Shown: piece after piece, positions 50,328-60,766 of the stretch
Numbering within the stretch: position 1 is the first letter of the stretch
Layout of the letters: each line of letters starts with the position of its first letter
Assembly (NCBI RefSeq): GCF_014652875.1
Contig: NZ_BMZQ01000001.1
Coordinates: forward strand, 744,001 to 808,000
Source: Tianweitania populi
GTDB lineage: Bacteria; Pseudomonadota; Alphaproteobacteria; Rhizobiales; Rhizobiaceae
Length of the DNA: 64,000 nt
Reading direction: 5' to 3'
The notes under the pieces: model-generated
The model's input: the letters and a program-made list of their open reading frames with translations, nothing else
What the model was told of the DNA's origin: nothing
The model's database searches: none
Program-made: the position numbers and the translations under genes

Positions 50328-50818
50328 GCGTTTTCGTCCGCACTGCGGGTTCGCGGGACATTCCCGCGATCCGCGCCCTGCTGGCGGAGACCTGGCACGC
50401 GACCTATGATGGTCTCTACGGTCCCGCCATGGTGGAAGAACTGACGGCCGAGTGGCATTCGCCGAAGGCCTTGCAGGCTATGATTGATCGCGATCGTTCG
50501 GATTATCTCGTGGCCGATGACGGCGAGCGGCTCTGCGGTTGTGCTTACGCCGCAGCGATCGGCGACGATGCGCGCACCGTCACGCTGTTCCAGCTTTACG
50601 TGCTGCCGGCATTTCAAGGCAGCGGCATCGGCGGCATGCTTTTGGAAGAGATCGAGCAGTCCTTCTTCGAATCGGAGTTGCTGCGTTTGGAAGTGGAAGA
50701 AAGGAACAGCCGCGCCGTCGCCTTCTATGAGACCGAAGGCTTCACCCAGGTCGGGCGTGAGGAACATGGCGGCGCATTGCCGCGAACCGTGCTGATCTAC
50801 GAGAAGTCACTGGTCTGA
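50324..50818 (+). CDS. GNAT-family N-acetyltransferase
   Basis: The 164-residue GNAT protein begins at GTG 50324, overlapping the gatB stop in GTGA. The acetyl-CoA binding motif A is [20 protein letters not shown] (about 88-107) with the Q/RxxGxG/A loop as QGSGIG, and motif B is [18 protein letters not shown]. The substrate cannot be predicted. Co-translation with gatB is common in rhizobia, though no functional link has been established. Confidence 0.9.
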   Translation: MSVFVRTAGSRDIPAIRALLAETWHATYDGLYGPAMVEELTAEWHSPKALQAMIDRDRSDYLVADDGERLCGCAYAAAIGDDARTVTLFQLYVLPAFQGSGIGGMLLEEIEQSFFESELLRLEVEERNSRAVAFYETEGFTQVGREEHGGALPRTVLIYEKSLV

Positions 50819-50904
50819 GCGGTGCGCCTTCTTGCCAAGCAAGGCAGTCAGCGCCATAACGCGGCCAACGAACAAGCGGATACCCGCCCTTAAGGGATGA
50901 CGTG

Positions 50905-51303
50905 ATGTCAAAGTTCTTCACCCAGTTCTTCACCTGGTGGAATGGTCAAACGCTCGGAACGCGTTTCAACACCTGGCGCTTCGGCAAGAAGGTGGGCGAA
51001 GACGAGTTCGGGAATGTTTATTACGAAGGCGACAAGAATGGCGACGGAGAGCCGCGTCGTTGGGTGATCTATAAAGGCTATGCCGAGGCATCCGCCATTC
51101 CGCCCGGCTGGCACGGCTGGATGCATCATCGCGTCGATACGCCTCCTTCGGCTGAAACCTACACGCCGCGCGAATGGGAGAAGGCTCATACGCCGAACCT
51201 TACGGGCTCGGCTGGCGCTTACCGTCCAAAGGGCTCGATCCTGAACGAGAAAGAGCGTCCGCGGGTTACCGGCGATTACGATGCTTGGACGCCGGGCGGC
51301 TGA
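50905..51303 (+). CDS. NADH:ubiquinone oxidoreductase accessory subunit, NDUFA12 family
   Basis: This 132-residue protein is homologous to the 17.2-kDa (B17.2/NDUFA12) subunit of mitochondrial complex I, which alphaproteobacteria retain although its gene lies outside the nuo operon. It shows GTRFNTWRFGKKVGEDEFGN, YYEGDKNGDGEPRRWVIYKG and the PPGWHGWMHHRVDTPP core, ending with KGSILNEKERPRVTGDYDAW in parts. A GTG codon just before ATG 50905 is a less likely start. It supports the alphaproteobacterial assignment. Confidence 0.94.
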   Translation: MSKFFTQFFTWWNGQTLGTRFNTWRFGKKVGEDEFGNVYYEGDKNGDGEPRRWVIYKGYAEASAIPPGWHGWMHHRVDTPPSAETYTPREWEKAHTPNLTGSAGAYRPKGSILNEKERPRVTGDYDAWTPGG

Positions 51304-51403
51304 TCTCCCGGACGGGCGCTCACGAGATTTCTCGCCACAATTCTCCTCTACGCGAGACAGTTGAAAAAGGCCGTGCCTCGCGGCTTGCGGTGGAATTGGA
51401 TCG

Positions 51404-51961
51404 ATGATGCTGAGTGCGAAGCGGAGCCTGATGGCTGGTTTGATCGCGATGCTGATCATACCGGCAGCTCAGGCTCAGGAAGGCCCCCAGGGGTTCGAAG
51501 GCATCCAGGGCTTCGATACGCCACCGCAAGGCGAGCAACTACAGCCCGGACAAGAGGTCCCGCAGGGACAGGTGCCGGCTCCCGAAACGGAAGCCCCCCA
51601 GCCTGCCGTGCCTGTCCAGCGCATCAAGAACCCGGTCGCGGAATTTGCCGGCATCGACAAGATCACCGGCCGCATCATCAATTTCGACGTCTATGTCGAT
51701 GAGACCGTGCAGTTCGGTGCACTGCAGGTAACGCCACGCGTCTGCTATGCCAGCCCGGAAAACCAGGAGCCAAAAACCGACTCCTTCGTGGAAGTCGACG
51801 AAATAACGCTCGATCGCAAGATCCGCCGCATCTTCACCGGCTGGATGTTCGCCGAAAGCCCCGGCCTCAATGCCGTGGAACATCCGGTCTATGACGTATG
51901 GCTGAAAGCCTGCAAGAAGACCTCGGACGTGCCAGCACCGGAAGCCGCCAAGGCGAACTGA
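51404..51961 (+). CDS. DUF2155 family periplasmic protein
   Basis: The 185-residue precursor has a signal peptide (cleaved after AAQA, residue 24). A Gln/Pro/Gly-rich spacer follows (25-72), then the DUF2155 domain (about 75-170) with FGALQVTPRVCYAS and GWMFAESPGLNAVEHPVYDVWLKAC in parts. Two cysteines could form a disulfide. The family is nearly confined to alphaproteobacteria and usually follows the NDUFA12-like gene, as here, although it is periplasmic and its role is unknown. ATG 51407 is an alternative start. Confidence 0.88.
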   Translation: MMLSAKRSLMAGLIAMLIIPAAQAQEGPQGFEGIQGFDTPPQGEQLQPGQEVPQGQVPAPETEAPQPAVPVQRIKNPVAEFAGIDKITGRIINFDVYVDETVQFGALQVTPRVCYASPENQEPKTDSFVEVDEITLDRKIRRIFTGWMFAESPGLNAVEHPVYDVWLKACKKTSDVPAPEAAKAN

Positions 51962-51980
51962 CCGGCTGTTGAACGTCTCA

Positions 51981-52322
51981 TCAGGCCGGCGTTGATTTCA
52001 GCAGGCAATCTGCTCGTTCAGACAAGGGGCAGCCGCGTTCGGCCAGACAGGCGATCGCCTCGCGCGCGGTTCGTTCCTCGCCCGTATTCCCGATAAACGT
52101 GGTTAGAGCGCCTTCAAAGCTCAGCACGACGTTGAAGGTACGCCATGTGCTCCGATAATCGACCAGCGCGACCTCGGCGTATGGCCTGAACCGCGTTCGA
52201 AACAGGCGATATTCAATTTTGTCGGGATGCAGGACGAGTCGCGGCGCCATGTTGTTATGGCCCCAGGCCAGCCAGGGAACAGGCTTGATGCCTCCGAAAG
52301 CCGCGATCAGCTTGACGTTCAT
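51981..52322 (-). CDS. Small hypothetical protein with possible PH-like fold
   Basis: I do not recognise this 113-residue protein. The start is ATG 52322 (an upstream TTG is unlikely). The pattern of RLVLHPDKIEYRLFRTRFRP, then YAEVALVDYR, a central beta strand NVVLSFEGALTTFIGN, and a closing helix REAIACLAERGCPL resembles bacterial pleckstrin-like domains; this is inference. It is cytosolic, basic, and has three cysteines, one in the ERGCP turn. It lies 21 bases after the XRE regulator on the same strand, so the two form a probable operon. Confidence 0.65.
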   Translation of the reverse strand: MNVKLIAAFGGIKPVPWLAWGHNNMAPRLVLHPDKIEYRLFRTRFRPYAEVALVDYRSTWRTFNVVLSFEGALTTFIGNTGEERTAREAIACLAERGCPLSERADCLLKSTPA

Positions 52323-52343
52323 GATCGGCAAGTCAGCAGGCGA

Positions 52344-52727
52344 TCATTCCCCGCGATGAAGCCGCTCGATCTCGCGTCCTAAACGCTCGATGATCTGCCC
52401 GGTATCTTCGTGGATGCGGCGCAGTCGCTCGATCTGGGCAGTCATCGAGGCGAGGGGGTCGGGTCCGATTTCGTCAGCCGGCGCATCGCCAACACCATGC
52501 ATCAGCCACATCAGCGTCACATCGAGAACGCTGGCGACCAGCGTCAGGCGCTCGACACTTGGTTCGGAACGGTCGTTTTCCCAATCGATAATCGTCTGCT
52601 TCTTCACGCCGACGCGCCGCGCCAGCGTTTGCAGACTGATCCCGCTCGCATCGCGCGTGCGCGACAAGCGCCCGCCCAGCGTGTCGGTGTCGACGGTGCG
52701 CGACGGGAATGCGCGAATGACGGTCAA
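52344..52727 (-). CDS. XRE-family helix-turn-helix regulator with coiled-coil tail
   Basis: The protein has a Cro/C1-type DNA-binding domain (about residues 17-75; ISLQTLARRVGVKKQTIIDW contains the recognition helix) followed by a C-terminal coiled coil with the heptad-like IERLRRIHEDTGQIIERLGR, probably for dimerisation. I start at TTG 52727 because AAGGAG lies six bases upstream; GTG 52742, five codons earlier, is the alternative but overlaps that site. Its target is unknown, but the small gene 21 bases downstream is the obvious partner. Confidence 0.82.
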   Translation of the reverse strand: MTVIRAFPSRTVDTDTLGGRLSRTRDASGISLQTLARRVGVKKQTIIDWENDRSEPSVERLTLVASVLDVTLMWLMHGVGDAPADEIGPDPLASMTAQIERLRRIHEDTGQIIERLGREIERLHRGE

Positions 52728-52824
52728 AGTCCGCTCCTTCACCCCTTAAGCCAGGGGATGACCTATCACGCGGAGGCACAAAAACAAGTCGCTCAGCCGC
52801 CCTGCTGTGACGCGTTTCTGACAG

Positions 52825-53295
52825 TCAGCTTAATGCACGCGCAGCTTCCAGAACTTCCTCGGCATGACCGGGCACGGAAACCTTACGCCAGATCCGGGCG
52901 ATCTTGCCGTCCTTGTCGATCAGGAAGGTGGAGCGCTCGACGCCCATATATTTGCGGCCGTACATGCTCTTTTCCTTCCACACATCGAGCGCCGCCAGCA
53001 CGGACTTGTCTTCATCGGCGATCAAATCGATGCCGAGCTCGTGCTTTTGCTTGAACTTGTCGTGCTTCTTCACGCTGTCGGGCGAAATGCCGACGACTGT
53101 CACGCCGGCCTGTTCGAAGTCCGGCTTCAGCCGCGTGAAGTCGATGGCCTGCGCGGTGCAGCCGCTCGTGTCATCCTTGGGGTAAGCGTAAAGCACCACC
53201 GGACGTCCGCGCAGCGATTGCAGCGACATAGTTCCGCCCCCATCGCGTGGGAGTTCGAAATCCGGTGCAGTGTCGCCAATTTGTAGCTCAGCCAT
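52825..53295 (-). CDS. bcp: Thioredoxin-dependent peroxiredoxin, BCP type
   Basis: This is a bacterioferritin-comigratory-protein peroxidase that reduces hydroperoxides. The 156-residue protein has the peroxidatic motif YPKDDTSGCTAQAIDF with C46 and T43. It contains no other cysteine, so the resolving Cys found five residues on in E. coli BCP is absent and the enzyme should work as a 1-Cys peroxiredoxin with an external thiol. It is divergent from the large AsmA-like gene and has a short leader. Confidence 0.94.
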   Translation of the reverse strand: MAELQIGDTAPDFELPRDGGGTMSLQSLRGRPVVLYAYPKDDTSGCTAQAIDFTRLKPDFEQAGVTVVGISPDSVKKHDKFKQKHELGIDLIADEDKSVLAALDVWKEKSMYGRKYMGVERSTFLIDKDGKIARIWRKVSVPGHAEEVLEAARALS

Positions 53296-53384
53296 AACCT
53301 AACCCGTTTACCTCGTGACGTTTCTCGCGAGATATAGAGCCCAGCCGGATTCGTCCATCAGCCGATCAGGAACCGTCGACCCCG

Positions 53385-56300
53385 TTGGAAAACGAGCCGC
53401 GCGAGCATCAGAGAATCCGCTTCCGGCGCAACGAGATCGCTGATCTCGGCGCTTTGCCTTCTGCTGCCCGGCCGCAAGTGGCGACGTCTCCTCAGCCCAA
53501 GCGCCGAAAGCGACGCCACCTTCACCGCCTCGGCGTAGTTTTCAGCCTCCTGATCGGCTTGTTTTTAGCCGCCGTGTTCTTCCTTGCGGCCTACGGCATC
53601 CCGTCCATCGGCATGGATCGTTTGCGCGAACAGGCCGAGCGGAGCGGCAGCCGCTTTGCGGGTGAACCGGTGTCTGCTTCGCTGGGGCGGCTCGGCGTTT
53701 CCTTCGACTCCTCGCGCTTTCTATCCTTGAGCCTCGCGGACCTGAAGCTCGGCGCAGTCAATCCAGGCGGGCCGCAGATTTCGGCTGGTGAGGTTCGCTT
53801 CGGCCTTGCACCTCTGCAGTTGCTGCAAGGTCGCATCCAAATCGGCAATGCCACGCTTGCCGATGCGCGCATCGTGGCCGGCGCCTTGCAGCAGAATGGT
53901 GAGCAGGACTGGGCTGCCGGGTTGAAGAACGAGCAGGGCCTCGTTGATCCCGACAAAGTGCTGGCGGCGATCTTCGAGGGTCTTCACCGTACCTTCAGCG
54001 GATTGGACTCCGGCCAGACCAGGCGGCTCGCGCTGGAAAATGTCGAGATCGTTCTTCCGGGTCTGGAGAAGACCACGACCTTCGTGATCCGCTCGGCCAC
54101 GCTGCAGCGCGTTGCGGATGCGCTGACGATCAATGCCGAGCTCGTTGTCAACGGACGCACGATCACGCTGGCCGGCAATGCCGAGCGTCCCGGCGGCACG
54201 CAGATCTCGTCCTTGACGTTTGAACTCGATTCCGACCCCATCTTCCGCGATGATCCGGTGATCGATGATGGTAACGCCAAGGTCGATCCGTCGCTTGGCA
54301 CCATCGCCATGGATATCGACGGCCACGAAGGCATCAACGGCGAGCCGAGCCATCTCAGCGCAACCGCCTCCATGACCGGGGCCGCCATTGACCTCGGCAA
54401 GAACGGCATCATTGCAGGTGCCGCCGAGCTCAGCATGCAGCTTCGAACCGGCTCCGGCGAACTGGCGATCAAGCGCGCGGCAGTTCAAACCGGCGAGACC
54501 ACGCTCAGCTTCAGCGGCGGGGTCGGCCCGCAGCCAGTCGCGGCAGATGCACCGGGTGCGGCACGTGCATACCGCTTCGAGCTAGTCAGCGACGGGTCGC
54601 GCTTGGCAGCTGAAGGCCTCGCCGAGCCGCCCATTGCGATCACCTCGCGCATCGCCGGCAAATATCTGCCCGATCCCACCCAGCTTGTGATCGACGATCT
54701 CAAGCTCAGCACCGATGACGGACAGTTCGCCGGGCAGGGCGAGATCATCTTCGATGGCCGCCGCGCTCCTGGCATCCGCGCCATCCTCGGCACCACGTCG
54801 ATGCCGGTGGCCTCGGCCAAGCAGCTGTGGCCCTTCATCGTCGCGCCCAATGCGCGCGGCTGGGTGCACAAGAACGTGTCCGAAGGCCGGCTGATCGAAA
54901 GCGAGATCAACCTTTCGCTGCCGCCCGGCCGTTTGGGCGACGGCATCCCGTTCAAGGCCGAAGAAGCCAATGGTCGCTTCGTGGTGGAAGGCACGCGCAT
55001 CCACGTGCTCGATACTTTGCCCACGGTGCAGAACGCAGCCGGCGTCATCACCTTCGGCGGCAATGATGTCGGCATCTCCTTGTCGAAAGGCGAGGCCCTC
55101 ATGGCGGAGGATCGGCGTGTAACCGTGTCGAATGGCACCATGCGCATTCCCGGCCATCAGGCGGGCGGCCCGGTCGGCTTAATGACGCTCGATCTTGCCG
55201 GCGACGCCAAGGCGGTTGGCGATCTCGCGTCACGCGAACCGATCAACGCGCTGCGCTTCATCGGCATGGAGCCCAAGGATCTCAGCGGCGAAATCTGGGG
55301 CACGGTCAATGCCGACATCCCGCTCAGCCGCGAAGTCGACCGCGCGCGAGTGCATTGGAGCGTCGATCTCGCTTTCGACAAGCTGGCTATGGCAAAGCCC
55401 TTTTCGGGTCAGACGGTCACCGACGCAGCTGGAACGGCATCGATCGATCAGCGCCGCGCGGAAATCGCCGCCAATGCCAATCTCAACGGCATACCGGCCC
55501 GGCTGAACCTCACCGAGCCGGTGGGCACGACCACGGATGTTGCCCGCAAACGGTCCATTCAGCTGACCTTGGACGAAGCGGCGCGCCGCAAGCATTTCCC
55601 GGCACTCGATCCGCTCATCTCAGGGTCGATGCTGCTCGATGTCGATGCCACGCAGGGCGACCGGCAGGAGGTTACGGCCGATCTTACCGGCACCGAGGTT
55701 CGCGTGCCCTGGGTTGGATGGCAAAAGGGCGCCGGCGTGCCTGCCAAGCTACGCTTCGGCCTGAGTGCGCATGATGGCGTCACGGATCTCCAGGACTTCC
55801 GCTTGAGCGGCGACAGCTTTTCAGTTGCCGGCGACCTGCGCCTGAACTCCGGCGGATTGGCTTCCGCAAAGCTCGGCACGGTGCGGCTCAATAGGGGCGA
55901 CGACACGTCGATCGACCTTGAGCGCAGCGGCAAGACCTACACTGTGCGCGTGCGCGGCAAGCAGTTCGATGCGCGGTCCCTGGTGAAGCACTATCTGGCC
56001 GAGTCTGCCGCCTCGGCATCTGGCACAGGCGAGGCGATGCCGGTGGCGCTCGATGTCGCCATTGACCAAGCCAACGGCTTCTTCAACGAAGCGATCAACA
56101 ATCTCAAGGTCACCTATGACAGCGGTGCTGGCGCGCTGCGACTCAGCGGCGTCATGGGGTCAGGCGGCGCAGTGGCTGTGCAAACCGACAATGCTGGCGG
56201 CAGCAATTCGCTACGCGTGCAGGCGACTGATGCCGGCGGCTTCCTGCGCTTTGCCGATGTCTACGAGCATATGTATGGCGGCCGCATTGAGCTGGAACTG

Positions 56301-56795
56301 GCCGGCCGCACTGGCAAGCCGATGGTCGGCAGTGTCGATGCGCGCGACTTCCGCATCGTCGACGAGCCCAAGCTGCGCTCGCTGGTTTCCAACCCGCCGC
56401 CGGACGGCAAGTCGCTCAACGATGCGTTGAAGCGGGAGATCGACACCAGCAGCGTCGCCTTCGAGCGGGGTTTCACCCGGATCCAGAAAGGACCGGGCTC
56501 GCTGATGCTGCGCGAAGGCGTGGTGCGCGGGCCGGTAATCGGTGCGAGCTTTCAGGGCACATTCTATGACCCTCAGGGCAACATGGACATGACCGGCACC
56601 TTTTTGCCGGCCTACGGCGTCAACCGCATCTTCGGCGAGATTCCGATCATCGGCCAGATCCTTGGCAACGGCCGCGACGGCGCGCTGATCGGCATCACAT
56701 TCCGTCTGATGGGCAATGCCAAGAAGCCCGACCTTCAGATTAACCCCATCTCGGCCATCGCCCCCGGCATCTTCCGCTCGATCTTCGAGTTTTAG
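53385..56795 (+). CDS. AsmA/YhdP-like large envelope protein (DUF3971)
   Basis: This is a 1136-residue protein of the AsmA-like superfamily (YhdP, TamB), thought to carry phospholipids across the periplasm. It has a cytosolic arm of 45 basic residues, one membrane anchor (about 47-72), then a long repetitive beta-structure to the end. The C-terminal signature DMTGTFLPAYGVNRIFGEIP and GRDGALIGITFRLMGNAKKP (about 1065-1115) is diagnostic. The start is TTG 53385; the next Met comes only after the anchor, so a non-ATG start is needed. It is divergent from bcp. Confidence 0.88.
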   Translation: MENEPREHQRIRFRRNEIADLGALPSAARPQVATSPQPKRRKRRHLHRLGVVFSLLIGLFLAAVFFLAAYGIPSIGMDRLREQAERSGSRFAGEPVSASLGRLGVSFDSSRFLSLSLADLKLGAVNPGGPQISAGEVRFGLAPLQLLQGRIQIGNATLADARIVAGALQQNGEQDWAAGLKNEQGLVDPDKVLAAIFEGLHRTFSGLDSGQTRRLALENVEIVLPGLEKTTTFVIRSATLQRVADALTINAELVVNGRTITLAGNAERPGGTQISSLTFELDSDPIFRDDPVIDDGNAKVDPSLGTIAMDIDGHEGINGEPSHLSATASMTGAAIDLGKNGIIAGAAELSMQLRTGSGELAIKRAAVQTGETTLSFSGGVGPQPVAADAPGAARAYRFELVSDGSRLAAEGLAEPPIAITSRIAGKYLPDPTQLVIDDLKLSTDDGQFAGQGEIIFDGRRAPGIRAILGTTSMPVASAKQLWPFIVAPNARGWVHKNVSEGRLIESEINLSLPPGRLGDGIPFKAEEANGRFVVEGTRIHVLDTLPTVQNAAGVITFGGNDVGISLSKGEALMAEDRRVTVSNGTMRIPGHQAGGPVGLMTLDLAGDAKAVGDLASREPINALRFIGMEPKDLSGEIWGTVNADIPLSREVDRARVHWSVDLAFDKLAMAKPFSGQTVTDAAGTASIDQRRAEIAANANLNGIPARLNLTEPVGTTTDVARKRSIQLTLDEAARRKHFPALDPLISGSMLLDVDATQGDRQEVTADLTGTEVRVPWVGWQKGAGVPAKLRFGLSAHDGVTDLQDFRLSGDSFSVAGDLRLNSGGLASAKLGTVRLNRGDDTSIDLERSGKTYTVRVRGKQFDARSLVKHYLAESAASASGTGEAMPVALDVAIDQANGFFNEAINNLKVTYDSGAGALRLSGVMGSGGAVAVQTDNAGGSNSLRVQATDAGGFLRFADVYEHMYGGRIELELAGRTGKPMVGSVDARDFRIVDEPKLRSLVSNPPPDGKSLNDALKREIDTSSVAFERGFTRIQKGPGSLMLREGVVRGPVIGASFQGTFYDPQGNMDMTGTFLPAYGVNRIFGEIPIIGQILGNGRDGALIGITFRLMGNAKKPDLQINPISAIAPGIFRSIFEF

Positions 56796-56808
56796 CAAGA
56801 GCGCCTTT

Positions 56809-56948
56809 CCTTCTCCCCTTGCGGGAGAAGGTGGCTGAGCGGAGCGAAGTCGGATGAGGGGTGCTTCAGCTTGGAACGCTCCGCGCCGATACCCTCAACC
56901 GTTTCGACGCTGGTGCGTCGATCCACCTTCTCCCACAAGGGGAGAAGG
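56809..56948. repeat. Inverted pair of rhizobial-type intergenic palindromes (RIME-like)
   Basis: Unit A (56809-56834) is the hairpin CCTTCTCCC/GGGAGAAGG followed by TGG. Unit B (56923-56948) is its reverse complement with one difference (25 of 26 bases). Between them lie the typical GATGAGGGGTG and a GACGC/GCGTC arm, so the whole 140-base block behaves as one palindromic mosaic element. It sits in the tail-to-tail gap between the AsmA-like gene and tyrS and could act as a bidirectional terminator. Confidence 0.8.
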
Positions 56949-56966
56949 GAAGCATGCGCTTCAGCC

Positions 56967-58220
56967 TTAAGCCGCGCGCACCAGGATGTGCTTCTTCTTG
57001 CCGAGCGACAGCTTGATCACGCCGGCTTCGCCGATCTCGGCGGTGCCCACCAGCGTGCGCTCGTCGCTTACCGGCTTGTCGTTGATGCGCACCGCGCCAC
57101 CCTGAACATGCCGGCGCGCTTCGCCGTTAGACGCGGCAAGCTTTGCGGTCACCATCAGCGCGAGCAGGCCAATGCCGCTTTCCAGATCGGCAGTCGGCAC
57201 ATCTATCGTCGGCAGGTCGCTTGCAAGAGCGCCTTCCTCGAAGGTCTTACGCGCGGTTTCGGCAGCCTGTTCCGCATTGTCGCGCCCGTGCAGCATGGCC
57301 GTGATCTCGGTGGCGAGGATCTTCTTGACCTCGTTGATCTCCGAACCCCCAAGCGCCGACAGACGTGCGATCTCGTCCATCGGCAACGTCGTGTAGAGCT
57401 TCAGGAAGCGTGAGACGTCGGCATCTTCCGTGTTGCGCCAGTACTGCCAGAAATCATAGGCCGACAGCATATCGGGGTTGAGCCAGACCGCACCCGACAG
57501 CGACTTGCCCATCTTGGCGCCGGAGGAGGTGGTCAGCAGCGGGGAGGTCAAGGCAAAAAGCTGCGGCGTGTCCATGCGGTGGCCGAGATCGATGCCGTTG
57601 ATGATGTTGCCCCACTGATCCGAGCCGCCCATCTGCAGGCGCGTGCCAGTGCGTTTGCTGAGCTCCACGAAGTCGTAGGCCTGCAGGATCATGTAGTTAA
57701 ATTCGAGGAAGGACAGCGACTGCTCGCGATCCAACCGCGTCTTGACTGAGTCAAACGAGAGCATGCGGTTGACCGAGAAATGGCGGCCGACATCGCGCAG
57801 GAAGTCGAGGTAGTTGATCCCCAGCAGCCAGTCGGCATTGTTGACCATCAGCGCATCGCGCGGGCCCTCGCCGAAGGTCAGGTAATTCGAAAAAACCTTC
57901 TTGATGCCGTCGATGTTCGACTGGATGGTTTCCGGGGTCATCAACTTGCGCGCTTCGTCCTTGAAGGACGGATCACCCACCATGCCCGTACCGCCGCCCA
58001 TCAGCGCGATCGGACGATGCCCGGTCTGCTGCATCCAGTGCAGCATCATGATCTGGATCAGGCCGCCTGCGTGGAGGCTCGCCGCCGTTGGGTCGAAGCC
58101 GATATAGGCCGTCACGATCTCGCGCGAGAAGAGCTCGTCCAGGCCAGTCTCATCGGAGACCTGGTGGATGAAGCCACGCTCTTGCAGCGTGCGCAGGAAA
58201 TCGGACTTGAAGGCAGACAT
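56967..58220 (-). CDS. tyrS: Tyrosyl-tRNA synthetase
   Basis: This class I synthetase activates tyrosine for tRNA-Tyr. ATG 58220 ([20 protein letters not shown]) is preferred to a frame start at 58265, giving 417 residues. The HIGH box appears as SLHAGG and the KMSKS box as AKMGKS. The tyrosine site is seen in [17 protein letters not shown], and a C-terminal S4 domain (about 355-417) contains [16 protein letters not shown]. It is divergent from anmK and faces the repeat element at its 3-prime end. Confidence 0.97.
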   Translation of the reverse strand: MSAFKSDFLRTLQERGFIHQVSDETGLDELFSREIVTAYIGFDPTAASLHAGGLIQIMMLHWMQQTGHRPIALMGGGTGMVGDPSFKDEARKLMTPETIQSNIDGIKKVFSNYLTFGEGPRDALMVNNADWLLGINYLDFLRDVGRHFSVNRMLSFDSVKTRLDREQSLSFLEFNYMILQAYDFVELSKRTGTRLQMGGSDQWGNIINGIDLGHRMDTPQLFALTSPLLTTSSGAKMGKSLSGAVWLNPDMLSAYDFWQYWRNTEDADVSRFLKLYTTLPMDEIARLSALGGSEINEVKKILATEITAMLHGRDNAEQAAETARKTFEEGALASDLPTIDVPTADLESGIGLLALMVTAKLAASNGEARRHVQGGAVRINDKPVSDERTLVGTAEIGEAGVIKLSLGKKKHILVRAA

Positions 58221-58332
58221 GGTTCCAGACTTTCGGTCAGGCTTGAGGGAGGTATGGGCTTCCACCTATTAACGATTGGGAAGACGGCTGCGCTTTAGCA
58301 TCGCAGGCAAGGGAATCAAAGGGAGACGGGTG

Positions 58333-59448
58333 ATGACGCTGACGACGGCCCTCGGCCTGATGAGTGGCACGTCCATGGACGGCATCGATATCGCGGCCAT
58401 GCGTACCGACGGCGAGAGCAACGTCGAGCGCGGCCCGTCATTGTTTGTGCCCTATGATGATGCCTTCCGCTCCCGCATCGAAACCGCGTTGCAAACTGCA
58501 AAAGCGATCAAGCAACGCGACGAAAGGCCTAGCGATCTTGCCGAGCTGGAACGCGATCTCACACTGCGCCACGCCGAAGCTGTCGCAGCGTTCCTCGCCA
58601 ACTTCCCGGACTGGGAACCTGACCTGATCGGCTTCCATGGCCAGACCGTCCTACATCGACCAGCCGAGGGTCTCACGGTTCAACTCGGCGACGGCGCACT
58701 GCTTGCACAACGAACCGGCACTCGCGTCGTGTATGATATGCGCGCAGCCGACATGAACGCCGGCGGGCAGGGCGCACCGCTGGTGCCAGCTTACCATGCC
58801 GCGCTGGCCAAAAGCCTCTCTGATTCCTACCGCAAAACTCCGACCGTCTTCGTCAATATCGGCGGCATCTCCAACGTCACCTATGTGCCCGCAGCCGGCG
58901 ATCCCGTCGCCTTTGATAGCGGTCCCGGCAACCAGTTGATCGACCAATGGATGCAGCGTGAAGGAGGGCTCGCCTTCGATGCCGATGGCGCAGCCGCGGC
59001 TAGGGGCAGCGTGCACCAGTCTGTTGTCGATACCTACCTTCAACTGCCCTTCTTCGCCCAGCTTGCCCCAAAGTCACTCGATCGCAGCGACTTCGACCTG
59101 TCCGCCGTGACAGGCTTGTCTCTCAACGATGGCGCGCGCACGCTGGCGGCGCTCGCAGCCGAAGCGGTGTTCGCCGCGCGCAAGCAGATGCCGGAGACAC
59201 CAAAGCTCTGGATCCTCTGCGGCGGCGGTCGCAAGAACCCGCATATCGCCGGCGATCTTCGCAGACTCGTCCAAACCATTGATGGTGAGGTTTTGGCAGC
59301 CGAAGATGTCGGCCTCGATGGTGATGCTACCGAGGCCGAGGCTTGGGCCTATCTGGCGGTACGCTCTGCACGCGGCCTGCCGCTGACTTGGCCGACGACG
59401 ACGGGATGCCGCCAGCCGACGACGGGCGGTGTTATGGTTCAGCCATAA
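58333..59448 (+). CDS. anmK: Anhydro-N-acetylmuramic acid kinase
   Basis: AnmK phosphorylates and hydrates 1,6-anhydro-MurNAc released during cell-wall recycling to give MurNAc-6-phosphate. The 371-residue ASKHA-fold kinase starts at ATG 58333 with GGGAGACGG upstream. The N-terminal ATP loop [14 protein letters not shown] (8-21), the catalytic region [11 protein letters not shown], and [12 protein letters not shown] plus [11 protein letters not shown] are all present. The divergent tyrS-anmK arrangement is widespread in alphaproteobacteria. Confidence 0.96.
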   Translation: MTLTTALGLMSGTSMDGIDIAAMRTDGESNVERGPSLFVPYDDAFRSRIETALQTAKAIKQRDERPSDLAELERDLTLRHAEAVAAFLANFPDWEPDLIGFHGQTVLHRPAEGLTVQLGDGALLAQRTGTRVVYDMRAADMNAGGQGAPLVPAYHAALAKSLSDSYRKTPTVFVNIGGISNVTYVPAAGDPVAFDSGPGNQLIDQWMQREGGLAFDADGAAAARGSVHQSVVDTYLQLPFFAQLAPKSLDRSDFDLSAVTGLSLNDGARTLAALAAEAVFAARKQMPETPKLWILCGGGRKNPHIAGDLRRLVQTIDGEVLAAEDVGLDGDATEAEAWAYLAVRSARGLPLTWPTTTGCRQPTTGGVMVQP

Positions 59449-59476
59449 AGAAAACCCGCCGGACCGCTCCGGCGGG
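59446..59476 (-). terminator. Intrinsic terminator of ald
   Basis: On the minus strand CCCGCCGGA, loop GCGG, TCCGGCGGG (59476-59455) form a perfect 9-bp stem followed by TTTTCTTT (59454-59447). It begins 26 bases after the ald stop. On the plus strand the T content is poor (CTCCTTC), so it mainly serves ald, while anmK ends at its edge. Confidence 0.85.
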
Positions 59477-59502
59477 CTCCTTCATCAAACGCTGAGTGCC
59501 GT

Positions 59503-60618
<1,116 letters not shown>

Positions 60619-60766
60619 GTTTGCACTCCCATTATCTTGGCGTTCCGCAGAGCAGCGACTGTATGCCTAGGAGGTGTCGCAGGTCCTTGCGATGTCAATT
60701 GCTCTCGCGCGACTTCGTGACATAGTCTTGCGCGTAGAAGGACGTTTGTCGAAGGAATCGCGGATC

